Source: JAKALD01 sp963817785
Lineage (GTDB): Bacteria; Pseudomonadota; Gammaproteobacteria; Burkholderiales; SG8-39
Reading direction: 5' to 3'
DNA length: 64,000 nucleotides
Assembly (NCBI GenBank): GCA_963817785.1
Contig: CAWFPL010000008.1
Coordinates: 992,001 to 1,056,000 of the forward strand
Below are positions 34,215 through 40,652 of this stretch, piece after piece (the first letter of the stretch is position 1; the number at the start of each line of letters is the position of its first letter). The notes below the pieces were generated by a model, which saw only the letters and a program-made list of their open reading frames with translations, was not told the DNA's origin and did not search any database. The translations under genes and the position numbers were made by a program.

Positions 34215-34425
34215 CGCGCGCGTGAGGCGTGACCTGCCGGATCGAGCGGTACCGGTCTCCGAGCTGGTCGTCCACAAGGGCACGCCGGGTGGCGGTCGTC
34301 GATTCGGGAACAAGGTCCACGGATACCTTCGCAAGGGCGCGCCCCGCCGGGCATCGTTGGAATTCGGAAGGGGAGCGCGAGACGATGCCGAGGGGGCCGA
34401 TTATGCAGCAGAACTTCCGGCGCGG

Positions 34426-34965
34426 TCAGCCGCCCGATCCTCCGCCGGGAACGCCGCGCGCGCGCGCTCGGCCGTCCATCCACCGTTTGTCCGCGAGCAC
34501 CACCGAGGTTTCGACCTGTCGCGCCGGCACCGACCAGAATCTCCCGAGCAGGGCGTCCTTGTCTGCGCTCGGGACGAGGGCGTAACCGTTTCGCAGGTAG
34601 AAGTCGATGGCCCACTTCGCGTCCGCCCAGGTGCCGATCAGCACCGGCTTGGCCGCGAGGCCCTCCACGTGACGCAGGAGGGTCGTCCCCACGCCTTTCC
34701 TCTGCGCGCCCGGCGCGACGTAGGCGTGCCGCACGAGGGCGACCTCCCCCTTGTCCTGGATTCCCATCACCCCGAGCAGGCGCCCGTCTTCCTCGCCCAC
34801 CCAGAAGACGATGCCATGCGCGATCTCCTCCGCCAGCTCCTCCGCCGGCATGTACGGCTCGCGCCACCGGTCGGCCGGGATCACGCCGCGATACGCCTGG
34901 GCCGCTTCGTTCACGATCGTCAGGATCGCCGGGGAGTCCTCGTCCCGGGATTTGCGAATGCGCAT
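34426..34965 (-). CDS. GNAT-family N-acetyltransferase
   Basis: The 179-aa protein (start ATG 34965) shows the acetyl-CoA binding motif VAPGAQRKGVGTTLLRHVE (Q/RxxGxG/A) and the C-terminal DFYLRNGYALVPSADKD. It transfers an acetyl group from acetyl-CoA to an unknown amine. The C-terminus is basic and Gly-rich. It is separated by 19 bp from the cynS stop and is probably co-transcribed with it. Confidence 0.88.
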   Translation of the reverse strand: MRIRKSRDEDSPAILTIVNEAAQAYRGVIPADRWREPYMPAEELAEEIAHGIVFWVGEEDGRLLGVMGIQDKGEVALVRHAYVAPGAQRKGVGTTLLRHVEGLAAKPVLIGTWADAKWAIDFYLRNGYALVPSADKDALLGRFWSVPARQVETSVVLADKRWMDGRARARGVPGGGSGG

Positions 34966-34984
34966 CGCCGGTCCGGCCTCCGCC

Positions 34985-35425
34985 CTACCACTTCTTGTAG
35001 GCCAGGAACTTGCCGGACATGGTGATCCGGACCCGGTCGCCCTTGGGATCCTCTTCCTTGTCAATATCGAGCGTGAAGTCGATGGCGCTCATGATCCCGT
35101 CGCCGAATTTCTCGTGGATCACGGCCTTGATCGGCATGCCGTAGACCTGAATGATCTCGTAGAAGCGGTAGATGAGCGGATCGGTCGGCACGACGGGGCC
35201 CAGGCCCTTCGACGGCAACCCGGTGAGCGCCTCGGCGAGCTCCGGCCAGAGGTCGAGGGCGGCCGCCAGTTTCTTCGCCTCCTCCGGGGACGCCATCGCC
35301 TGGCGATAGAACAGCGCCGCGATCCAGACCTCGTCGCGGCCGAGCGTCTTTTCGAGGTCCGCGAAGCTCAGGCCCTTGCGCTTCTTGGCGCTCATGAGCT
35401 GTTCGGTGATATCGGAAATCTGCAT
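34985..35425 (-). CDS. cynS: Cyanate hydratase (cyanase)
   Basis: The 146-aa product starts at ATG 35425, preceded by AGGAG. It has an N-terminal helical domain (ITEQLMSAKKRKGLSFADLEKTLGRDEVWIAA) and the catalytic C-terminal fold, with Arg and Glu in YRFYEIIQVYG and the Ser in GDGIMSAIDFTLDI. It converts cyanate plus bicarbonate into ammonia and CO2. The full family length is present. No cynT or cynR is adjacent, but a rhodanese gene lies 2.3 kb away. Confidence 0.96.
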   Translation of the reverse strand: MQISDITEQLMSAKKRKGLSFADLEKTLGRDEVWIAALFYRQAMASPEEAKKLAAALDLWPELAEALTGLPSKGLGPVVPTDPLIYRFYEIIQVYGMPIKAVIHEKFGDGIMSAIDFTLDIDKEEDPKGDRVRITMSGKFLAYKKW

Positions 35426-35536
35426 GGCGTTTCTCCTGGTTGCGTGAGTCGAATCCGGGGTTTCGCTCGTCACCTCGCGGCGCGGAGTGCGTCCTTCAGC
35501 GGCGGGCGGTCCGCATCTCTCGCCGGGCAGCCGCGC

Positions 35537-36130
35537 TCAATCGTCGGGGAGATCGAACAGCGCACGCGCCGCCGGGTCGGGACGCCCCTTGAATGCCAGG
35601 ACGCTGATCTCGATATCCGCCGCCGCGCTGTACATTTTCGAAAACCCCGATCTCTGCAGCGCCGCCAACAGCGATTTCTCGGTAAAGCCGGTCTTGTGGG
35701 CGTAGAAGTCCCGCCCGCTGCGCTGGATTTCGACGCTGTAGCCGTACAACACGTCCAGAACCATGATCGGCCCGGCAGCCGACTGGTAGAGCACGTCGTC
35801 GATGTCCAGCCCGCGTTCGACGCTCGTGCGCATCACCGCGGCGATGTCGGGGACCCGGATCTGGGCGAATCCGCCGTCCTTGAGGACATGCAGGAATCCG
35901 GCCAGCACCCTCGCGACATCGTGCCGGTAGTAGTGCTCGAGATTGTGCGAGCAATAGACCGCGTCGAAGCGCCCGCCCTCGAGCGCGGTGAGCTCGCGCG
36001 CATCGCACACGATGTCGGGCGAGCCTCGCGGATCGATATCGAGCAGCAGGTGCTCGAAGTCCGCATACTGAGGCGGCAGCGGGATCGCCTTGCTGCCGCC
36101 GCCGACGTTCAAGACTCTCCCGGCGCTCAT
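35537..36130 (-). CDS. SAM-dependent methyltransferase-like protein
   Basis: The 197-aa protein (ATG 36130 with GAGGGAG upstream) has a short Rossmann-like start, RVLNVGGGSKAIPLPPQYADF, an acidic strand HLLLDIDPRGSPDIVCDAREL, and FDAVYCSHNLEHYYRHD, typical of class I methyltransferases of the methyltransf_11 type. The C-terminal half is divergent. The substrate is unknown. Confidence 0.8.
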   Translation of the reverse strand: MSAGRVLNVGGGSKAIPLPPQYADFEHLLLDIDPRGSPDIVCDARELTALEGGRFDAVYCSHNLEHYYRHDVARVLAGFLHVLKDGGFAQIRVPDIAAVMRTSVERGLDIDDVLYQSAAGPIMVLDVLYGYSVEIQRSGRDFYAHKTGFTEKSLLAALQRSGFSKMYSAAADIEISVLAFKGRPDPAARALFDLPDD

Positions 36131-36236
36131 GCGCTCCCTCGCAGCCTGTCCCGTGATCCGGAGACCGGTGGAGACTATGCGCGTCGAGGGCCAAACGGGC
36201 AACACGCCGGTCATCGCGACCGAGGCACGGGGTGCG

Positions 36237-36311
36237 CTACTGCGCGGTCCAGCCGCCGTCGATCGAATAGCTCGCGCCGCGGATCTGGCCCGCCGCCTCG
36301 CCGCACAGGAT
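36237..36311 (-). pseudogene. C-terminal remnant of 3-hydroxybutyrate dehydrogenase
   Basis: Read on the - strand, this stretch encodes ILCGEAAGQIRGASYSIDGG followed by WTAQ and a stop codon. That is the characteristic C-terminal end of SDR-type 3-hydroxybutyrate dehydrogenases, whose end ...GGWTAQ is highly specific. Nothing N-terminal to it remains: the frame hits a stop (36312-36314), and the adjoining DNA belongs to a phaZ remnant on the other strand. It is therefore a deletion scar. Confidence 0.8.
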
Positions 36312-36464
36312 CTATGCAGCGGCCTGCGCCCGTATCTGAAGACGCACCACGTGCAGCCCGGGGTGGGCCACTACGGCGTTTTCAACGGCAAGAAATGGGA
36401 GAACAGCATCTATCCCGTGCTGCGCGACGTGATCCAGATGACGCAGCAGACGCTCGCCCATTGA
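36300..36464 (+). pseudogene. C-terminal remnant of PHB depolymerase PhaZ
   Basis: The + strand frame reads AAQDLCSGLRPYLKTHHVQP then GVGHYGVFNGKKWENSIYPV and LRDVIQ, matching the end of intracellular poly(3-hydroxybutyrate) depolymerases. The in-frame sequence before about 36300 is unrelated. The start of this homology coincides with the start of the - strand dehydrogenase remnant, and both use the bases GCCGCACAGGAT. The gene is truncated to about 55 codons and cannot be functional. Confidence 0.82.
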
Positions 36465-36512
36465 CGCCCCGGGAAGCCGTCCGCTATCGCGGCGCAGGCC
36501 CGGTGCCGCGGG

Positions 36513-36824
36513 TCAGCGCTCGGCCTGCGCATGGCGCCTTCGAATCAGCTGTGTGACGTATTCGGCGCGGGACTTGCCGTTTACCGCCAATCCCTTCTCC
36601 TTGCACCAGGACATGAGCGACTCGACCTCGACGTGCACCTTTTCGACTCTCTGTCCCTGGCGCTCGATCGCCCGCATCGCTTCGACTGCGCTCTGCTCCC
36701 ATTGCTCGTACCTGTCCTCGAGCTCGTTGCGGTCATCGACGACTTCGGTCAGGCGCTGCCACTGCTTGCGGCTGAACCACGCTAAGCCAACAACCGCGGC
36801 GCGATCGGGCGTGAGTTTGGACAT
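36513..36824 (-). CDS. Small coiled-coil hypothetical protein
   Basis: This 103-aa protein (MSKLTPDRAAVVGLAWFSRKQW...) is helical and highly charged. A coiled-coil region (VVDDRNELEDRYEQWEQSAVEAMRAIERQGQRVEKV) is followed by a basic end (KSRAEYVTQLIRRRHAQAER). I do not recognise the family. The single Cys (MSWCKEKG) and the basic tail might point to nucleic-acid binding. Confidence 0.6.
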   Translation of the reverse strand: MSKLTPDRAAVVGLAWFSRKQWQRLTEVVDDRNELEDRYEQWEQSAVEAMRAIERQGQRVEKVHVEVESLMSWCKEKGLAVNGKSRAEYVTQLIRRRHAQAER

Positions 36825-36917
36825 GGTGGGATATTCCGGGGCTGGACGTTCGCGTTCGGAAACGCTACGCGGCTTGCTCGCGCGGCGGCTCCCGGAACCG
36901 GGGCTCAGGCCATGGGC

Positions 36918-37400
36918 TCACGCCGCGAACATCAGCCGGACAAACGCGCCGCCGAGAAGGGCGGCGCCCAGGACCAGCGAGCTGGCGGTGGCGATCAGAA
37001 GTGCGTGAGCGCGTTCAAACTGCCTCAGGCGAATGGCGATTTCCCGTTCCACGGACTGCTCCAGTGCCGGGTCCGCGCAAGACGCCACCTTCATCGCCTT
37101 GACATGGTGAAACATCCCGCTCGATGAGAAGAAGCGTTGCAGCAGCGCAGTACCCGCGGAGACCGCCAACACCATGACCGAGCAGGAGAGCAACACCCTG
37201 AACGGCAGATCGTCGGGCCAGGGCCGGGCCGGAAGAGTGAGCAGCGCCCCAACCACCGCGATCCCGGCGAGCTTGAGCAGCTCGGCCGACAGATTCTTCC
37301 CGTCATCGAAAAGCGGCGGGTCCGCCTGATAGCGCGCGTCCGGCAGGTCGATCCGCAACAGAGCGCTCTCGGACAGGTTCTGGATGGGTGCAGTGCTCAT
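36918..37400 (-). CDS. Integral membrane hypothetical protein
   Basis: From ATG 37400 (MSTAPIQNLSESALLRIDLPDARYQ...) the protein is 160 aa; an in-frame ATG at 37475 is also possible. Three hydrophobic segments are visible: LAGIAVVGALLTLPARPW, VLLSCSVMVLAVSAGTALLQ and the C-terminal LLIATASSLVLGAALLGGAF. The organisation resembles small DUF2721-like membrane proteins, but I do not claim that family. Function unknown. Confidence 0.6.
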   Translation of the reverse strand: MSTAPIQNLSESALLRIDLPDARYQADPPLFDDGKNLSAELLKLAGIAVVGALLTLPARPWPDDLPFRVLLSCSVMVLAVSAGTALLQRFFSSSGMFHHVKAMKVASCADPALEQSVEREIAIRLRQFERAHALLIATASSLVLGAALLGGAFVRLMFAA

Positions 37401-37588
37401 CACGGCAGCGGATTTCCCGCCTGATTCGAGCTCATCAGAACAGAGTTTTTCGCAATTTGCAATGCGTTCCGCCATTGTGTTTGCGTAAACACCGGCCCGA
37501 TCTCTGCGGCCCTGAATTCGGTTGCCGCAAGAGCCAGGGTGATGGCATGCACCGGCCAAGCGGCGAGGCGAGTCGCAGGGGCCGCGCC

Positions 37589-37717
37589 TTATTCGGTGAC
37601 GGCCTGCTCGACCAGCCTGCCGTCCTTGTAGATCAGCTCGGCCTTGCGTCGGATGCTTGGACAGCAGGCGCGGCGCCGCCGTTGGACGGTCGGGTTGATC
37701 GCGCGGCGGTGCGTCAT
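37589..37717 (-). CDS. Possible 42-aa protein coupled to rhodanese
   Basis: A short frame starts at ATG 37717, overlapping the rhodanese stop (ATGA at 37714-37717), and encodes a very basic peptide ending IYKDGRLVEQAVTE. The end resembles the C-terminal strand of small YheU- or KDGRLV-type proteins. The overlap favours translation, but the short length and lack of a known family keep this tentative. Confidence 0.35.
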   Translation of the reverse strand: MTHRRAINPTVQRRRRACCPSIRRKAELIYKDGRLVEQAVTE

Positions 37718-38586
37718 CGCGGACCGCTGCCGCCCGGGTCCGGGACGACGATCTTCGAGTCGTCTCTGTTCCCCCACTCTCCCCAGGAAGCCACGTAGTT
37801 GCGCACGCGCGGATAGCCCAGGGACTTGAGGGCGAGAAAGGTGTTGGCCGAGCGGTAGCCGCCATGACAGACCGGGATGACGGTCTTGTCCGGCGTGACG
37901 CCTCTCGAGGCGTAGAGAGCGCGGATCTCTTCCGCCGGCCGAAACGCGCCTCGATCGTCGAGGTGATCGCGCCAGAAGATGTGCACGGCGCCCGGAATGG
38001 TTCCGGCGCGCCGCGCGCGCTTCTCCGTGCCCCGATACTCGGACTCGCGCCTGACGTCGACGACGACCGTCCGTTCATCGTCGATCGCGCGATGAACGTC
38101 GAACCGGGTTGCCAGCAGCTCGAGATTCGGCGTTGCCTTGTACGGCGGGGGCGTCGGCGGCGCTTTGGCCGGGTCGGCTGGCGCCGGTGCCGGCGTCAGG
38201 CGGACGAGCCGTTCGCCCGACGCGGTCCACGCCTGCGTCCCGCCGTCGAGGATCCTGACGTCCGGATGCCCCAGAACCGCGAGCAGCCAGACCGCGCGCG
38301 CCGCCCGCTCGCCGGTCTCGTGATCGTAGATCACGACCGGCTTGTTCTGCGCTACCCCTCGGCTCCCGAACAGCGTCGGAAATATTGCCAGGAAGGCGTT
38401 CAACGGGGCCTCCGAGGAGTCGTTCAGGCTGACGCCGTAGAGATCGAGATGCTTGCTTCCCTCGACATGGCCGAGCGCGAAATCCTCCGCCGGACGCAGG
38501 TCGATCAGGGTCACCGCCCCCAGTCGCTCGCCCAGCTCGCGCGCATCGATCAGATATTTCCGGTCCGGAAAATCACCGCTTGGCAT
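37714..38586 (-). CDS. Two-domain rhodanese sulfurtransferase
   Basis: The 290-aa product contains tandem rhodanese domains. The first (residues 1-125, YLIDARELGERLGAVTLIDLRPAEDFALGHVEGS) lacks a catalytic Cys. The second (150-280) has the active loop VIPVCHGGYRSANT and the final strand RNYVASWGEWGN, as in thiosulfate/3-mercaptopyruvate sulfurtransferases. The loop CHGGYRS differs from the SseA-type CGSGVTA. It transfers sulfane sulfur, for example to cyanide to give thiocyanate; the nearby cyanase makes a cyanide/cyanate role possible but unproven. Confidence 0.9.
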   Translation of the reverse strand: MPSGDFPDRKYLIDARELGERLGAVTLIDLRPAEDFALGHVEGSKHLDLYGVSLNDSSEAPLNAFLAIFPTLFGSRGVAQNKPVVIYDHETGERAARAVWLLAVLGHPDVRILDGGTQAWTASGERLVRLTPAPAPADPAKAPPTPPPYKATPNLELLATRFDVHRAIDDERTVVVDVRRESEYRGTEKRARRAGTIPGAVHIFWRDHLDDRGAFRPAEEIRALYASRGVTPDKTVIPVCHGGYRSANTFLALKSLGYPRVRNYVASWGEWGNRDDSKIVVPDPGGSGPR

Positions 38587-38702
38587 TGGCAGGCCTCCTC
38601 ATTGCAAGCATATGCGAACCCGGGAATCTTCGCTTCCCGTGACGCGCGACGTTCAGCATCACCGGCGCGTGTCCGCGTGGGCGGAGGGCCAGCCCGCATC
38701 GG

Positions 38703-39218
38703 TCACACGGCCTCGATCTCAAGCGAGTACGCAGGCGCCTGCCTGATCGTGCACCCGACCGGAGAGTGGGCGTCGGCCCATGCCACGATGTCACGCAAGG
38801 CCTCGGACGATTCGGCCGGCGCGCCGATCTTTACTTTCATGCGCACCGGTCCGTGGCCAGCCGAAACGTCCCCGTCGAGTCCGAGGATGCCCCGCAGGTC
38901 GGAATCGGTTTCGACCGTGACCTCGAGACTGCTCAGCGCCACCCCCAGCTGCGCCGCGCGCATCGCGATCACCGTCGCGGTGCACGAAGCCAGGGCACCG
39001 CGGAGCAGCCACCCGGGATTCGGGCCCGAGGCGGCACCGCCCATCGCCGGGGGCATGTCGGTGACCAGACGTTCGTTGTACGGTCCGATCACCTCGCAGC
39101 GCAGACCTTCGGCAAGACGCGCCGTTGCCGGCGCATTCTTCGCTCGAGCTTTGTTCGGGTCGGCGGATATGGCAGCGCTCAGACGCTCAATCGCTTCACG
39201 GACGTTTGGGACACTCAT
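38703..39218 (-). CDS. OsmC-family peroxiredoxin-like protein
   Basis: The 171-aa protein starts at ATG 39218 with GGAG upstream. OsmC features are PGWLLRGALASCTATVIAMRAAQLG, with one redox Cys in ASCTATV, a middle strand LEVTVETDSDLRGILGLDG, and the second Cys in SPVGCTIRQA. Such proteins reduce organic hydroperoxides using the Cys pair. It stands alone on the - strand between rhodanese and a membrane protein gene. Confidence 0.88.
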   Translation of the reverse strand: MSVPNVREAIERLSAAISADPNKARAKNAPATARLAEGLRCEVIGPYNERLVTDMPPAMGGAASGPNPGWLLRGALASCTATVIAMRAAQLGVALSSLEVTVETDSDLRGILGLDGDVSAGHGPVRMKVKIGAPAESSEALRDIVAWADAHSPVGCTIRQAPAYSLEIEAV

Positions 39219-39297
39219 GATCGTCTCCGGTCGAGTTGGGCCACTCGTGCGGGCTGCGACGGCATGGTCCGGCCACCCGTGGCCGCAGATGAGAACT

Positions 39298-39684
39298 TCA
39301 GGTACCGGCACGGTGAGCTACCGCAATGATGACAGGAAGGATCAACTCCGGAATCAGGTAGCCCAGCCACACCGCTGCAGGCTTGGGAAGCCCCACCTTG
39401 CCGATGGATACGAGTCTGCCGACACCTGCGAGCAAGACGCCCAGGGCGAGAAGGTAAACCAGAAAGCCCTGTTGACGAATGGTGAGTGCCGCCCACAGGC
39501 AAATGACGCCGGTGGAGAAGTACACGCCCGCCATGAAGCGGTGGACATTGTCCAGGCGCGCGGAGGTATCGGGCTGTCCGAGATACATCTGCAGCGCGCC
39601 ACCGAACATGGCAATGGCTGCAACCAGGAACAGGCAGACCTGTACCACGACCTGGCTGGCGAGCAGAGGGGCTTCGGGTGTCAT
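39298..39684 (-). CDS. DUF4345-like membrane protein
   Basis: The 128-aa protein has four hydrophobic helices: VVVQVCLFLVAAIAMFGGALQ, FMAGVYFSTGVICLWAALTI, VYLLALGVLLAGVGRLVSI and YLIPELILPVIIAVAH. The pattern RLDNVHRFMAGVYFSTGVIC and RLVSIGKVGLP fits the DUF4345 family. It is an inner-membrane protein of unknown function, and the last gene before the integron region. Confidence 0.75.
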   Translation of the reverse strand: MTPEAPLLASQVVVQVCLFLVAAIAMFGGALQMYLGQPDTSARLDNVHRFMAGVYFSTGVICLWAALTIRQQGFLVYLLALGVLLAGVGRLVSIGKVGLPKPAAVWLGYLIPELILPVIIAVAHRAGT

Positions 39685-40065
39685 TGGTCATCTCCCAGGT
39701 GGTGAGCGGCGGCTTTGGGGCTGGCGCAGCCGGCTGAAAGCCGCCCGCTCGCTGGACGGGTTACGCACTGGATTGTGCGCGCCCGGATTTCCGTGTGTGA
39801 GCCGCGAACTCCCTTGATGCCTGCGCCGGGAAGTAAAGCAGATTGATGATGAAGGACCCGCCAGGCGCGCCAGCGGCTGCAGGCGCTGCTGCTCAGGAAC
39901 GAGACCCGCTACGTGGGCAAGTCGAGCTGGACCGCCGTCGCCTTGAATCGATCACCGTACCTCGAGACCTTTCGAGGACCTGCTCTTGCCACTTCCCACC
40001 TCCAGCTTGTTAGCCCGAGGTGTCAACTCTTTCGGGGGAACTTTGGCGTCCGTGTGCGGCGCCAG
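39685..40065. other. Gene-free stretch with transposase scrap
   Basis: I find no intact gene here. 39685-39858 shows nothing recognisable. 39859-39933 is a fragment of an IS110-type transposase (separate entry). 39934-40019 contains no feature I can name. The right end from about 40020 is the truncated attC of the last integron cassette. The block is the distal, eroded border of the integron. Confidence 0.6.
39859..39933 (+). pseudogene. IS110-family transposase fragment
   Basis: The + strand encodes RQARQRLQALLLRNETRYVG followed by KSSWT. It corresponds closely to RQARQRLGALLLRNDIRYAA plus KTAWT in the intact IS110 transposase at 47981-49087. Homology ends on both sides within about 25 codons. 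It is therefore a relic of a second, related IS110 copy that once sat at the outer end of the cassette array. Confidence 0.75.
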
Positions 40066-40072
40066 GTTAGCG
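40020..40072 (-). other. attC of BrnTA cassette, truncated
   Basis: On the - strand the R'' box CGCTAAC (40072-40066) comes two bases after the brnA stop codon and is followed by CTGGCGCC...CACGGACGCCAAAG, a typical L'' arm. The complementary L' arm and R' box are absent; unrelated sequence starts near 40045. The array therefore ends in a half site, probably cut by an IS110 element whose relic lies beyond. Confidence 0.65.
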
Positions 40073-40073
40073 C

Positions 40074-40325
40074 TCAACCGTGCGCTGCGAGCTCTTCGCG
40101 CACGATCTTGCGCACGAGCTCCTGAGTTACGGGTTGCTCCGCGAGCCCCAGGTGGGCCTTCAGAGCCTCGTTGATCAGAGTCTGATAGCCCTTGCCGGTC
40201 TTTTCGGATTGGGCCTTGAATCGGCTGAGGATCGCGTCGTCCATGTAGATCGTGATGCGCGTCTTGCCTGTCGTGGGAATCACCGCTCCACGTTTGCCCT
40301 TGGAAAAGTCATACACCTTTTTCAT
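40074..40325 (-). CDS. brnA: BrnA-type antitoxin
   Basis: The 83-aa protein has a basic start (MKKVYDFSKGKRGAVIPTTGKTRITIYMDDAIL) that forms a ribbon-helix-helix DNA-binding fold with DDAILSRFKAQSEKTGKGYQTLINEAL. This is the BrnA pattern. It binds and inhibits BrnT and represses the operon. It overlaps brnT by 17 nt, and its stop is 2 bases from the R'' box of its attC, so the two genes form one cassette. Confidence 0.93.
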   Translation of the reverse strand: MKKVYDFSKGKRGAVIPTTGKTRITIYMDDAILSRFKAQSEKTGKGYQTLINEALKAHLGLAEQPVTQELVRKIVREELAAHG

Positions 40326-40581
40326 AGTTTCTCCGTTCTCTGGGGTCTGCCTTCCGCACCGAGATGACTCGCGTCCCCTTGCTTCGAGTAGAGTGGACCA
40401 CGACCATCAGCGACCCGAACGCGTTTATACCGATGGTGACGAAACGCTGTTCGCCCTCCGCGGCGTCATCCTCGACGGTGAGCGCGAGTGGGTCGTTCAG
40501 CACCCCATCGCCCTCGGACAGCGACACGCCGTGCTTCTTGATGTTTGCCGCATCCTTCTTCGGGTCGAAATCGGCGGACAC
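40309..40581 (-). CDS. brnT: BrnT-type ribonuclease toxin
   Basis: The 90-aa product (MSADFDPKKDAANIKKHGVSLSEGDGV...) carries the BrnT signature: FDPxKxxxNxxKHGVSF-like start, LTVEDDAAEGEQRFVTIG and VISVRKADPRERRNYE. BrnT is a RelE-fold endoribonuclease that blocks translation. The start is GTG at 40581, which coincides with the transcription start predicted from the promoter at 40588-40616, so the mRNA may be leaderless. Confidence 0.92.
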   Translation of the reverse strand: MSADFDPKKDAANIKKHGVSLSEGDGVLNDPLALTVEDDAAEGEQRFVTIGINAFGSLMVVVHSTRSKGTRVISVRKADPRERRNYEKGV

Positions 40582-40587
40582 GCACGC

Positions 40588-40616
40588 AGTATATGCACAT
40601 GATACATATACGTCAA
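40588..40616 (-). promoter_or_regulatory. brnTA promoter with operator palindrome
   Basis: On the - strand, TTGACG (-35) and TATACT (-10) are separated by exactly 17 bases. The spacer and -10 contain TATATG...CATATA, an inverted repeat suited to a ribbon-helix-helix repressor such as BrnA. The promoter lies inside the cassette, so brnTA does not depend on the integron Pc promoter. Confidence 0.75.
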
Positions 40617-40652
40617 CACTTCACCGGCGTGCGGTATTGAGCGCTAACGAGC

